In this document: one piece after another, positions 18,746 through 31,705 of the stretch
How the letters are laid out: each line of letters starts with the position of its first letter
Numbering within the stretch: position 1 is the stretch's first letter
From: an uncultured Pelagibacteraceae bacterium
GTDB taxonomy: Bacteria > Pseudomonadota > Alphaproteobacteria > Pelagibacterales > Pelagibacteraceae
Length of the DNA stretch: 64,000 nucleotides
Direction of reading: 5' to 3'
NCBI GenBank assembly: GCA_902569725.1
Contig: CACFVG010000002.1
Coordinates: 1 to 64,000 of the forward strand
The notes under the pieces: generated by a model
Database searches by the model: none
The model's input: the letters and a program-made list of their open reading frames with translations, nothing else
What the model was told of the DNA's origin: nothing
Translations under genes and position numbers: made by a program

Positions 18746-19696
18746 TTATTCAATTATCCTTTTTGGTTTACCAGATACGCAAGCTTCTAAATTTTCAATC
18801 ATTTGATTATAAAATATAGAATAATTTTCAGCAGTTACGTATCCAATATGAGGAAGTAATAATGCATTAGGAATAAATCTTAATTTATGATCTGATGGCA
18901 ATGGCTCTTTTTCATAAACATCTATCCCAGCACCTGCAATAACATTTGTAGATAAAGCAATGATTAAATCATCTTCATTAACTATTGGTCCTCTTGAAGT
19001 ATTAATTAAGAAGGAGCTTTTTTTCATCTTATCAAATTCCTTAAGTGTAAAGCAGTTTTTATATCTTTCTCCTCCCTGGACATGAATTGAAATAAAATCT
19101 GCATTTTGAATTAAATCTTCTTTACTTGAAGGCAAAACATCAAGTTCTTTACATTTATCCAAAATTAGATTTTCACTCCAAGCCATAACTTGCATACCAA
19201 AAGCTTTTCCTATTTTTGCTACTTGCGAGCCTACTTTTCCAAGTCCAACTAATCCTAAAATTTTACCTTTTAATTCGACCCCTACTGTTGTTTGCCAATA
19301 TCCTTGATACATATTGTCAATTTCTGGTTTAATATTTCTTGCTAGACCTAATATTAAAGCCCAAGTTAGTTCACAAGTTGGGTTTGTGTTTATTTCAGTT
19401 CCACTTACAATTATTTTTCTTTTTTTTGCAGCATCTAAATTGACTGCTTTGTTTCTCATTCCACTAGTAATAATAAATTTCAGTTTTTTTAAATTAGAAA
19501 TAAGATTTTCTGTAATTTTGGTTCTTTCTCTCATTATTAATAATGCTTCAAAATCACTTAACTGTTCTATTGCGTCATTTTCATCAATAAAAGGCTCACT
19601 AAATACTTTTATTTCATATTTTCCTGATAATTTTTTTAAATCAACAAACTCTTGAGAAACATTTTGATAATCATCTAAAATTGCAACTTTAATCAT
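18746..19696 (-). CDS. D-isomer-specific 2-hydroxyacid dehydrogenase family
   Basis: LGLVGLGKVGSQVAKIGKAFGM, INTSRGPIVNEDDL, LLPHIGYVT. Confidence 0.85.
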   Translation of the reverse strand: MIKVAILDDYQNVSQEFVDLKKLSGKYEIKVFSEPFIDENDAIEQLSDFEALLIMRERTKITENLISNLKKLKFIITSGMRNKAVNLDAAKKRKIIVSGTEINTNPTCELTWALILGLARNIKPEIDNMYQGYWQTTVGVELKGKILGLVGLGKVGSQVAKIGKAFGMQVMAWSENLILDKCKELDVLPSSKEDLIQNADFISIHVQGGERYKNCFTLKEFDKMKKSSFLINTSRGPIVNEDDLIIALSTNVIAGAGIDVYEKEPLPSDHKLRFIPNALLLPHIGYVTAENYSIFYNQMIENLEACVSGKPKRIIE

Positions 19697-20759
19697 TTAT
19701 TTTTTCCATAAGCCATAAAGCATCTTGGGTTAAAAAATATATCTTACCAGTTATAGGGTGAATCTGTATATCTCTAATCCTGCCAATTTTTTTTTTAAAA
19801 ATTATATTTTCTTCAACACTGTTCAAATTAGAAAAATCTAAAGTTCTAAGAGACATATCTTTCAATGATGTAATTAAAGCTAATCCTTTCCATTCCTTAA
19901 ATTCATTTCCTTTGTAAATAGTTATAGCGCTTGTTGCAATTGATGGCACCCAATATTGAATTGCTTTCGTAAAACCTGGTTTCCATTTTGGGCCTATTTT
20001 AGTGCCACTATAATTTGTTCCTCCCCAACCTAAAATTTTCCATCCATAATTCTCACCTTTTTTTATTTCACCAAACCAATCACCACCTTTAGCCCCATGA
20101 TTGCTCGCATATATTTTTCCATCGTATGGCGATAATGTAAGACCTTGAGGATTTCTAACCCCTATTTGGTAAATTTCTGGTAGCCATTTTTTTTTATTTA
20201 TAAATTTTGGATTATCTTTGGGAATACTACCATCTAAATAGATTCTAATTATACTTCCTGGGTGTTTACTTGGATCTTGTGCAATCATACCTTCTCCTCT
20301 TTCACCAGCTGAAGCGTATAAATAATTATCTTTGATTACTAATCTTGATCCAAAGTGATACCCAGAATCAATAGGTGGATTAGCTTGAAAAATATTTTTA
20401 AAAGATAATTTTTTTCTATTAAAATTAGCTTTAGCAATAGATGTACTTGTTTTCCAATCGCCACGATCCTCCGAATACGATATCCACAAATTATTTTCTT
20501 TATAAATGATATCTAAAAGACCACCTTGTCCATGATCTTTAAAATTAAGATTATGTACTAATTCAGAAATCTCTCCTGAATTTACATTAATTATTTTTAT
20601 TTTACCTTTTTTTTCAGTAATTATGATTTCATTCTCATTTATAAAAGAAGATCCCCAGGGTTTAGTTAGGTTAACGATTTTTTTAAATTTAAATTCCTCT
20701 GCTTGTAATATTGATGAAAAAAAAAGTAATATGATAATTGCCAGTATATTTTTAGACAT
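19689..20759 (-). CDS. PQQ-dependent sugar dehydrogenase-like (glucose/sorbosone dehydrogenase fold) secreted protein
   Basis: Signal peptide, GVRNPQGLTLSPYDGKIYASNHGAKGGDWFGEIKKGENYGWK. Confidence 0.8.
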   Translation of the reverse strand: MSKNILAIIILLFFSSILQAEEFKFKKIVNLTKPWGSSFINENEIIITEKKGKIKIINVNSGEISELVHNLNFKDHGQGGLLDIIYKENNLWISYSEDRGDWKTSTSIAKANFNRKKLSFKNIFQANPPIDSGYHFGSRLVIKDNYLYASAGERGEGMIAQDPSKHPGSIIRIYLDGSIPKDNPKFINKKKWLPEIYQIGVRNPQGLTLSPYDGKIYASNHGAKGGDWFGEIKKGENYGWKILGWGGTNYSGTKIGPKWKPGFTKAIQYWVPSIATSAITIYKGNEFKEWKGLALITSLKDMSLRTLDFSNLNSVEENIIFKKKIGRIRDIQIHPITGKIYFLTQDALWLMEKIND

Positions 20760-21650
20760 TTATTTTTTTTTATTTGAAAGTGTTATACCTGCAATAATAA
20801 ATATTGCGCCCCAAATATGGTAGATCATAAATTTTTCATCAAAAATTATCATTGCCATTATTGCGCCCATAATTGGCATCAAATGAAGAAAAATCCCCGC
20901 CCTGTTTGCTCCAATAATTGAAATTCCTTTTATCCAAAAAAAGAATGCAGCTAATCCTGGAAAAATAACCACATATGCTAAAATTAAATAAAATGGTTTT
21001 CCTAAAATAACCTGATTACCCATATTCATTTCAATAATGTAAATTGGTATTAGGAAAACTAATCCGCAAATAATTACAACTTCTAATAAAGACATCTGAG
21101 AAATTTTATATTTTTTACTTTTTAAAAGTGCTGAATAAATTGCCCAAGAAAACATAGCGATAACCATTGATAAGTCTCCTTTATTAAAATTTAAATTTTT
21201 AATTAAATTTAAATCAGCCTTTGTAATAATAAATATTACTCCTGTTAAAGATAAGATAACTCCAATAATTTGAAAGATGTTTGTTTTTTCAATTTTTAAG
21301 ATTGAAGAAATAAAAATTATCCATACGGGAATAGTTGAAATCATTAAAATTCCACTAATGACCTGAGTGTAATAAAGTGAATAATAAACAATAGAATTAA
21401 ATATCGTAATGCTAGTTATTCCCAATATTATAAAAAAACCTAGATTGTTTAAAACATATTTTTTATTATTTATTATTTCTTTGTATGTAAATGGAAGTAG
21501 TATTAGTCCCGCAAAAAACCATCTATAAAAGTTTAGAGAAAATGGTGGTATTTGAAACATACTTGCAGCTTTACCAACAATGAAATTTCCTGACCAAAAT
21601 ATAGTGGTTAATATTAAAATTAAATAGGCTAATTTGTTGTTGTTTTTCAC
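20760..21650 (-). CDS. EamA/DMT family transporter
   Basis: ten-helix EamA-like hydrophobic pattern. Confidence 0.8.
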   Translation of the reverse strand: MKNNNKLAYLILILTTIFWSGNFIVGKAASMFQIPPFSLNFYRWFFAGLILLPFTYKEIINNKKYVLNNLGFFIILGITSITIFNSIVYYSLYYTQVISGILMISTIPVWIIFISSILKIEKTNIFQIIGVILSLTGVIFIITKADLNLIKNLNFNKGDLSMVIAMFSWAIYSALLKSKKYKISQMSLLEVVIICGLVFLIPIYIIEMNMGNQVILGKPFYLILAYVVIFPGLAAFFFWIKGISIIGANRAGIFLHLMPIMGAIMAMIIFDEKFMIYHIWGAIFIIAGITLSNKKK

Positions 21651-21653
21651 GAA

Positions 21654-22898
21654 TTAAGAAAACCTTAAGGAACTGTATGGTTTTAAATCTAAATTAGTAT
21701 TCTCATTTGAAATCATTTTAGAAATTATCTTCCCTGATATAGCGGCTAAAGTCCATCCTAAATGATGATGACCAAAAGAATAATAAACATTATTATAATT
21801 TTTAGAAGGACCTATTACAGGCAGATAATCTGGCAATGTTGGTCTAAATCCTAACCACTCATCATCATGATTATCTGGTAGACCGTCTAATAAAAATTTA
21901 GCATTATCGACTAAATTTTTTATTCTAGATTTTGAAAGTGGATTATTCAAACCACCAAATTCGACAGTTCCAACGACTCTTAGACCTTGTTCCATAGGAG
22001 TCATGCCAAAGCCTCTGTTCTGAAAAACAACAGGACGTGAAATCAAATTATCAAAACCTTTAAAATGAATATGGTAGCCTCTTTCAGTGTCTAATGGAAT
22101 ATTTTCATATAAATTGTCTGTTAATTTTTTTGAAAATGCTCCACAACAAATAACTAATTTGTCAAAAATAAATCTTTGAGCTTCTGATCTTACGATAGGA
22201 TTATATTCATCAAAGTCTACTTTTTGAATATTTAATTTTAAAAACTTTCCTCCTTTTTTAACAAAATTTTCAAATAATTTTACCCAAATTCTTCCTGGAT
22301 TTCTTGCGTGTCTTGCCTTTTTATAAAAAACTCCCGCATGATAAATATTTTTAATATTAGGTTCTAAATCATGAATTTCTTTTTTGCTTAGCAGTTGTTG
22401 TTCAGCTCCTATTTCATTTCTTATATTAATCTCTAATTCTCTACTTTTAAGATTTTGATCATTCCAGATATACATAATGCCTTTATTCTCTACCAAACCG
22501 GATAAATCAATTTCCTCAAATAATTCATCGTATGCAGGTAAAGCTAAGTCTAATATCTGATGCATATATTTTGCCGTATGCATCATATTTTTTTTACTAC
22601 AATTTTTTATAAATTTTAAAAACCATGGAAGCATTTTTGGAACATAGTTCCATTTTAGTGCCAAAGGTCCAGTAGAGCTTAAAAGCATAGCAGGAACATC
22701 GGTTAAAATATCTGGTCTATTTACCGGTACAGAAGCATAAGGTGAAAAATGTCCAGCATTACCATATGAGGTTGCTTGGCTTCCTGGCTCCTCCCTATCA
22801 AATAAGGTAACTTGAAATCCTTTTTTCTGCAAAAAAAGAGCATTGCATACACCTTGAATTCCAGCACCTACAATTCCAACTTTTAATTTATTTGTCAT
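21654..22898 (-). CDS. FAD-dependent oxidoreductase, D-amino acid dehydrogenase (DadA)-like
   Basis: GIVGAGIQGVCNALFLQKKG dinucleotide-binding motif, SYGNAGHFSPYASVPV, GHHHLGWTLAAISGKII. Confidence 0.82.
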   Translation of the reverse strand: MTNKLKVGIVGAGIQGVCNALFLQKKGFQVTLFDREEPGSQATSYGNAGHFSPYASVPVNRPDILTDVPAMLLSSTGPLALKWNYVPKMLPWFLKFIKNCSKKNMMHTAKYMHQILDLALPAYDELFEEIDLSGLVENKGIMYIWNDQNLKSRELEINIRNEIGAEQQLLSKKEIHDLEPNIKNIYHAGVFYKKARHARNPGRIWVKLFENFVKKGGKFLKLNIQKVDFDEYNPIVRSEAQRFIFDKLVICCGAFSKKLTDNLYENIPLDTERGYHIHFKGFDNLISRPVVFQNRGFGMTPMEQGLRVVGTVEFGGLNNPLSKSRIKNLVDNAKFLLDGLPDNHDDEWLGFRPTLPDYLPVIGPSKNYNNVYYSFGHHHLGWTLAAISGKIISKMISNENTNLDLKPYSSLRFS

Positions 22899-22955
22899 AA
22901 TTTGTATAATACATATTTATTTGAAATAATTTAAAGTGACAAATTATACTTATAT

Positions 22956-24080
22956 TTATGATATCAATTGTCTGCTATAGATTTTAGTACTCATAACTAT
23001 TCCTAGCCCTATCATTGTTGCTAACATTGATGAACCACCATAAGACATAATTGGCAAAGGAGATCCAACTATAGGTAGTAAACCTAGAACCATTGCCATA
23101 TTTACAGTTATATAAACAAATATTGCAGAACCAAAACCAAAACAAAAAAATTTACCAAAAAAATTTCTTGATAAAGATCCAATTCTCAAAATTCTAAATA
23201 TTAAAATTGCATATAAAATAAGTAATAAAATTGACCCTATAAAACCGAATTCTTCAGAAAAAAGAGTGAATATAAAATCTGTGTGTTTTTCAGGTAAAAA
23301 TTCTAAATATCCTTGAGTTCCTTTTAAAAAACCTTTGCCAGTAAGGCCTCCAGATCCAACAGCAATTTTTGATTGTATAATTTGATAACCAGCGCCTAAT
23401 GGGTCTTTATCAGGGTCAAAAAAAGTTAGAATTCTTAATTTTTGATATGGTTTTAAAAAAGAAATTACAAATGGTGCTGAAATAATAAAAACTAAAGATG
23501 AATAGAAAAAATATTTAATATTTACACCCGCTAACCACAAAACAATTATACCACTCAATGCAATTAATATTGATGTTCCAAGATCAGGCTGAGTTATCAC
23601 AAGTGCAATTGGCACGAACAGAATTAGTATTGGTATAATTATATTTCTTAATCTGTTTACATGCGCAATTTGAACTCTATGATAATACTTTGCAAAACAA
23701 ATAATAATTGCTATTTTCATTAGTTCAGATGGTTGTAGATTTATAAAATATAAATCAATCCATCTTTGAGATCCTTGGGCAGTTATACCAAATAAAGATG
23801 CCCATACTAAAAGTCCTAATACTATTATGTAAAATAAATAACCTAAAGTATGCCATGTTTTAATATTTATAAATGATATAAAAATCATCATAGTAAAAAA
23901 AACTACAAACCTTATTATATGACTTTCAGAATGATACCTTAGCTCACCTCCATCTGTTGAGTACATCGCAAATGAACTAATTATTCCTATAATTAAAATA
24001 GTAATCAGCATTATATAATCTAAAGATCTTAACTTTTGAAAAAAAGTTGATTTATCGGATAAGGAGCTTTGAATAAACAT
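22956..24080 (-). CDS. rodA: rod shape-determining protein RodA (SEDS)
   Basis: SEDS hallmark sequence, QPDLGTSILIALSG, KHTDFIFTLFSEEFGFIG, SYGGSSMLATMIGLGI. Confidence 0.93.
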   Translation of the reverse strand: MFIQSSLSDKSTFFQKLRSLDYIMLITILIIGIISSFAMYSTDGGELRYHSESHIIRFVVFFTMMIFISFINIKTWHTLGYLFYIIVLGLLVWASLFGITAQGSQRWIDLYFINLQPSELMKIAIIICFAKYYHRVQIAHVNRLRNIIIPILILFVPIALVITQPDLGTSILIALSGIIVLWLAGVNIKYFFYSSLVFIISAPFVISFLKPYQKLRILTFFDPDKDPLGAGYQIIQSKIAVGSGGLTGKGFLKGTQGYLEFLPEKHTDFIFTLFSEEFGFIGSILLLILYAILIFRILRIGSLSRNFFGKFFCFGFGSAIFVYITVNMAMVLGLLPIVGSPLPIMSYGGSSMLATMIGLGIVMSTKIYSRQLIS

Positions 24081-26053
24081 TATATATCAGTAGTAGTTAA
24101 ATTTTTTTTTTTTTCTCTTAATTCGTGTCTATCAATAACAAATTTAAATAATTTTTTTGCAATAGGTGCTGCTGTAGAACTTCCAGATCCTCCATGTTCG
24201 ACTAAAATACTAACAGCGTATCTTGGATTTTTATATGGGCCAAAAGCTACGTACCATGCGTGATCTCTTTCTTTATAGGGAATTTGGTTTGTCTTTAAAT
24301 CAAGCTCTCTTTCTGCTTCAGTAATTCTTTTTACTTGGGCTGTTCCAGTTTTTCCTGCAAACTGGTATTTTGGATCTTCAATTCTAGAAGAAAAAGAAGT
24401 TCCATAAATTTCATTTGTAGATCTAAACATCGCATCTAAAACAAATTTTACATTTTCCTTATTTCTATATAATGCGTCATAAGTTTTTTCATCTTTTTTA
24501 AATAATTTTTCTGTTGCTGATAGTAGGTTTGAGTCTTCTGATTTATTTTCTTCAGCTAGTTTCATTTTTTGTTTTATAGTTTCAACATTTTCTTGATTGT
24601 TTTCATAAATTATTTTTGGATAAATCTTGTGACCACCATTTGCAAGTTGAGCTGTCATTAAACATAATTGCAAAGGCGTTGTTTGAATATAGCCTTGTCC
24701 AATACCATTTATTAAAGTTTCTCCTAAATACCAATTTTGACCAATAGCATCCTTTTTCCATTTTGTTGAAGGAACGACTCCTTTTTTTTCATTAAAATAT
24801 TTACCTAAAACAACATTTCCTAAGCCAAATTTTTTTGCTGTTTCATTTAATCTATCTACACCTAGAAGTCTCGCTGCTTCATAAAAATAAGTATCGCAAG
24901 ATTGTTTAATTGCATTTTGAAGTGACATATATCCATGTCCTTGTTTTTTCCAACAATGGTACTTCATGCCATACAATTCTAAAGGATGTTTATGACCTCT
25001 ACAGTTAACTTTTAAGTTTGTTGTAATAACATCATTTTCTAGAGCAGAAAGTGCTACAATAGGTTTTATTGTTGAGCCTGGAGAATATAAACCAGAAACA
25101 GTTTTATTTAATAAGGGTTTTAATGGATCTTTTGTGATTTCTTTCCACTTATTTTTTTCTATTCCATATAAAAATAAATTTGGATCAAAAGATGGTGAGG
25201 AGTTCATAGCAATTATTTCTCCAGTGTAAATATCCATAACAGAAATTGATCCAGCCCTATTATCTAAAAGTTCTTGAGTATATTTTTGAATTTCTGTATC
25301 AATTGTAAGTTTTATTGTTTTTCCCTGTTCTCCTTCTTTAAAATCTATTTGGTTAATCCTTTTTCCATAAGCATTCACTTCAAATCTTTGAACTCCATTT
25401 GTTCCTATTAATTCTTTTTCTAATGCCTTTTCTAATCCTATTTTACCAACTCTTAGTCCTGGTACATTTCTTTCCTTAATTGTTTCATTGCTTACTAAAT
25501 CCTCAACACTTGCTTCTGAAACATATCCCAAAACATGTGTATAAGTATCATTATACGGATAGTTTCTGCCAACTGTTAAAACAGGTCTTGCTCCAGATAG
25601 TTCATGAAGATAAAAATTTATTTTAGAAAATTCATCCCATGTCAAATTTTCAGATACAATTAATGTTTCCCATGGTTTTTGTTTATTTTTTTTTTTAATT
25701 AATTCTTGTAAATGACTATCGCTTAGATTTAAAATATCTTTTAATCTAACAATTAAAGTTTTAAAATCTTCTACTTGTTCTGGTACTACGTGCAATTGAT
25801 AAACGGTAAGATTTTTTGCTATTCTATTACCGAAAAAATCTACAAATTCTCCCCTTACAGGTGGAAGTCTAGCTTCTCTTAATCTATTTTTATCTGATAA
25901 GGTTAAATATTTTTTATTTTCATTGATTTGAAGAGAAAATAACCTTCCAACTATTCCAAAGAATACAACGGCTTTTGCAGCTGCAAATATAAACATTCTC
26001 CTGTTAATAGTATTTGATTTTTTAAAGCCTGAATCTTCTCCACTACTAATCAT
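24080..26053 (-). CDS. mrdA: penicillin-binding protein 2
   Basis: LYSPGSTIKP (SxxK), AGKTGTAQV (KTG), RodA neighbour. Confidence 0.93.
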   Translation of the reverse strand: MISSGEDSGFKKSNTINRRMFIFAAAKAVVFFGIVGRLFSLQINENKKYLTLSDKNRLREARLPPVRGEFVDFFGNRIAKNLTVYQLHVVPEQVEDFKTLIVRLKDILNLSDSHLQELIKKKNKQKPWETLIVSENLTWDEFSKINFYLHELSGARPVLTVGRNYPYNDTYTHVLGYVSEASVEDLVSNETIKERNVPGLRVGKIGLEKALEKELIGTNGVQRFEVNAYGKRINQIDFKEGEQGKTIKLTIDTEIQKYTQELLDNRAGSISVMDIYTGEIIAMNSSPSFDPNLFLYGIEKNKWKEITKDPLKPLLNKTVSGLYSPGSTIKPIVALSALENDVITTNLKVNCRGHKHPLELYGMKYHCWKKQGHGYMSLQNAIKQSCDTYFYEAARLLGVDRLNETAKKFGLGNVVLGKYFNEKKGVVPSTKWKKDAIGQNWYLGETLINGIGQGYIQTTPLQLCLMTAQLANGGHKIYPKIIYENNQENVETIKQKMKLAEENKSEDSNLLSATEKLFKKDEKTYDALYRNKENVKFVLDAMFRSTNEIYGTSFSSRIEDPKYQFAGKTGTAQVKRITEAERELDLKTNQIPYKERDHAWYVAFGPYKNPRYAVSILVEHGGSGSSTAAPIAKKLFKFVIDRHELREKKKNLTTTDI

Positions 26054-26565
26054 ACCTTAATCCTTAAAAGAATTTTACGATAAATATCAAAAATATATGC
26101 AAAAATATAATATAGAAGAAATGTAAATATTATATTCCCTAATATTTCATAATAATTAATCTCTATTGAAAAAAATAATACTAGTAAAAAATAATTTATT
26201 GAATTTGCAAACAAAATTGTAAATAAAAAATATAACCAATCTTTTGTTAAACTTGGTCTTAAAGTAATATTTCTTAGATAAGCAGCAAATCCACAAATAA
26301 TTAAGTACGTTAAACTACTAATTCCTATTGGAAAACCCAATACTGCATCATTAAACATTCCTGCAATAAAAATAAAACCATAACCAAGTGTTTCTATTCT
26401 TTTTAAACTCCAATAAAAAATTAGTATAAAAGGAAAATTAAATGAAAAATATTGATAGTTTAAATAATTAAAATCAAACTCATTAAATACAGATATAAAT
26501 AAAAGTAAAAGAGGCAGATATAAAAGAAATGTATTTCCAATAGTATTTTTGAATTTTGAACTCAT
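26050..26565 (-). CDS. mreD: rod shape-determining protein MreD
   Basis: small hydrophobic protein at mreD position in mreBCD-mrdAB. Confidence 0.8.
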   Translation of the reverse strand: MSSKFKNTIGNTFLLYLPLLLLFISVFNEFDFNYLNYQYFSFNFPFILIFYWSLKRIETLGYGFIFIAGMFNDAVLGFPIGISSLTYLIICGFAAYLRNITLRPSLTKDWLYFLFTILFANSINYFLLVLFFSIEINYYEILGNIIFTFLLYYIFAYIFDIYRKILLRIKV

Positions 26566-27413
26566 TAATTTTTACTCTCATCAAATGATACCAATTTAAC
26601 AAAAGTTAGTTGGGATAATTTAGAAAAAAAATTTACTATTTCATAACTTTCCTCTGTTTCTTGATAATAAGTGCCAATTGGAATGCCTGGTTTAAACAAT
26701 CCTCCAGATCCTGAAGTATAAACAATACTATTATCTTCAATTGATATATCGGTTTCTAAATATTCTATTTTCCCATTTATCCTTCCAGTTCCTGTCAAAA
26801 TAGATTGTATATTGCCAGGTTCTATTCCAACAGGGATTTTGCTATTTAAATCTGAAATAAGTAATACTCTTGAAGTAGAATAGTTAACTTCAACAACTTT
26901 ACCTACTAGATAACTTTGGTCCAATACAGCCATCCCAAGTTTAACATTATCCTTTGAACCTTTGTTAACAATAATTGACTTTAAAAAAGGGCTATTTTTG
27001 TCGATTAAAACTTTGGCAACTAATTCTTCAGAATTGTAAATATATTCATTAATTGTTTTTTTTAATCTTTTATTTTCTTCTTCAAGAAATTGGGTATTGT
27101 ACTTTTTTGATTGCAGAATTTTTATCTTCTCCTTAACTAACAAATAATCATTATAAACATTAAAGTGATCCTTAATTTTATTAGACAAATCTTGAATTTT
27201 TTTTTCAGGTATAGATACAATAAATGAGGATCTATATACTATTTCATTTAAAGTAATTTTTAGATAATTAGTTACTGGGAAACTGATTTTGCTTAAAATC
27301 AACAATCCTATTGAAAAAAAAATTAATCCTATTAAAGAAAATCGCTGTTTGTTTCCTTTTTTTATAAATGCTGAACGAATAGCTATTACAAAGTCATCTC
27401 TACTCGCTGCCAT
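26565..27413 (-). CDS. mreC: rod shape-determining protein MreC
   Basis: N-terminal TM, coiled coil, VNKGSKDNVKLGMAV, position. Confidence 0.9.
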   Translation of the reverse strand: MAASRDDFVIAIRSAFIKKGNKQRFSLIGLIFFSIGLLILSKISFPVTNYLKITLNEIVYRSSFIVSIPEKKIQDLSNKIKDHFNVYNDYLLVKEKIKILQSKKYNTQFLEEENKRLKKTINEYIYNSEELVAKVLIDKNSPFLKSIIVNKGSKDNVKLGMAVLDQSYLVGKVVEVNYSTSRVLLISDLNSKIPVGIEPGNIQSILTGTGRINGKIEYLETDISIEDNSIVYTSGSGGLFKPGIPIGTYYQETEESYEIVNFFSKLSQLTFVKLVSFDESKN

Positions 27414-27419
27414 AATTTT

Positions 27420-28454
<1,035 letters not shown>

Positions 28455-30038
28455 TTATATTCCTTTCACTTTTTCTTCTTTTTTTTGTTCTGGAGAGTAT
28501 CCAGGTGCAGTTTTGTCTCTTTTAATAATCATTTTATTTAATGCATTTATGTATGCATTAGCTGATGCAACTAATGTATCAGTATCTGCTGCTTGACCAA
28601 CTGTTGTTTTTCCGTTTTCCTCAATCCGAACACTCACAGTTGCTTGGGCATCAGTTCCTTCTGTCACAGCATGAACTTGGTATAGCTGCAAGTTTACATC
28701 ATGAGGATAAAGTTTCTTTATACATTTAAATATTGCGTCTACAGGTCCATCTCCAGTTTCAGATGCTTTTTTAACTTCACCAAAAACATCTAAAGTCATT
28801 TCAGCTCTTTGAGGCTCACCTGTTCCGGCATATACTTTTAATGATTTTAGGTTAATTGCATTAACTTTATTATCAACTATTAAACTATCATCAACTAGTG
28901 CAATTATATCTTCATCATAAACATGTTTTTTCTTATCTGCTAAAACTTTAAATTTACCAAATGCATTTTCTATTACATCATCAGTAACATCTACATATCC
29001 TAGACTAACTAACTTATCTTTGAAAGCATGTCTTCCAGAGTGTTTGCCCATTACTAAAGATGTTTGTTTTACCCCAACACTCTCTGGCGTCATAATTTCA
29101 TAAGTTTGTCTATTTTTTAACATTCCATCTTGGTGAATACCTGACTCATGTGCAAAAGCATTTTTTCCAACAATCGCTTTATTGTATTGAACTGGAAATC
29201 CAGTCGCGTTTGAAACAATTTTTGAAGCTTTGCTTAGTAAAGTTGTATTAATTCCAGTTTCATATGGCATCAAATCAGGTCTTGTTTTCATTGCCATCAC
29301 TACTTCTTCTAAAGCAGCATTACCTGCTCTCTCTCCTATTCCATTTATGGTACATTCTATTTGTCTCGCGCCGGCTTGAACACCTGCTAATGAATTAGCT
29401 ACAGCTAAACCTAAGTCATTATGACAATGTGTAGATAAAATTGCTTTATCTATGTTTGGAACCTTGTTTCTCAAGGTTTCAATAATTTTTGTAAATTCTG
29501 ATGGCACCGTATAGCCAACTGTATCTGGAATATTTATAGTTTTTGCTCCACATTGAATTGCTAACTCAACAGTTTTGCACATATAGTCCATATCAGTTCT
29601 TGTTCCGTCCTCACATGACCACTCAACATCATCGGTAAATTTCCTAGCATATGTTACATGTTCCTTAATCGAATCGTAAACTTCTTCTGGAGATTTATTT
29701 AGTTTGTGCTTCATATGTAATGGGCTAGTTGATATAAAAGTGTGAATTCTAAATCTTGGTGCATGTTTCAATGCTTCATAGCATCTATCTATGTCTTTTT
29801 TAGAATGTCTTGATAATCCTGCAGGAATAGAATTTTTTAAAATTTTGCTTACTTCTGTAACTGCTTCAAAATCACCTGGAGATGCAATTGGAAATCCAGC
29901 TTCAATTATGTCAACTCCAAGTTCATCAAATACTCTTGCAATTTGTATTTTTTCTTCCAAACTCATAGATGCGCCTGGTGACTGCTCACCATCTCTCATC
30001 GTAGTATCAAAAATATATACTCTATTTTTATCGGTCAT
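28455..30038 (-). CDS. leuA: 2-isopropylmalate synthase
   Basis: IFDTTMRDGEQSPGASM, STHCHNDLGLAVANSLAGV. Confidence 0.97.
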   Translation of the reverse strand: MTDKNRVYIFDTTMRDGEQSPGASMSLEEKIQIARVFDELGVDIIEAGFPIASPGDFEAVTEVSKILKNSIPAGLSRHSKKDIDRCYEALKHAPRFRIHTFISTSPLHMKHKLNKSPEEVYDSIKEHVTYARKFTDDVEWSCEDGTRTDMDYMCKTVELAIQCGAKTINIPDTVGYTVPSEFTKIIETLRNKVPNIDKAILSTHCHNDLGLAVANSLAGVQAGARQIECTINGIGERAGNAALEEVVMAMKTRPDLMPYETGINTTLLSKASKIVSNATGFPVQYNKAIVGKNAFAHESGIHQDGMLKNRQTYEIMTPESVGVKQTSLVMGKHSGRHAFKDKLVSLGYVDVTDDVIENAFGKFKVLADKKKHVYDEDIIALVDDSLIVDNKVNAINLKSLKVYAGTGEPQRAEMTLDVFGEVKKASETGDGPVDAIFKCIKKLYPHDVNLQLYQVHAVTEGTDAQATVSVRIEENGKTTVGQAADTDTLVASANAYINALNKMIIKRDKTAPGYSPEQKKEEKVKGI

Positions 30039-30116
30039 TTTATTATTTTAAAGCCCTGGCATCATACATTCTCTCGCCCAGATTGCAAAATAAAATGGAT
30101 ATTTTTTTAAATAAAA

Positions 30117-31704
<1,588 letters not shown>

Positions 31705-31705
<1 letters not shown>

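Noticed and set aside
24096-24120. Long poly-T runs here and elsewhere as possible terminators or regulatory tracts
   Set aside because: No associated stem; such runs are common in this AT-rich sequence and often encode Lys-rich segments
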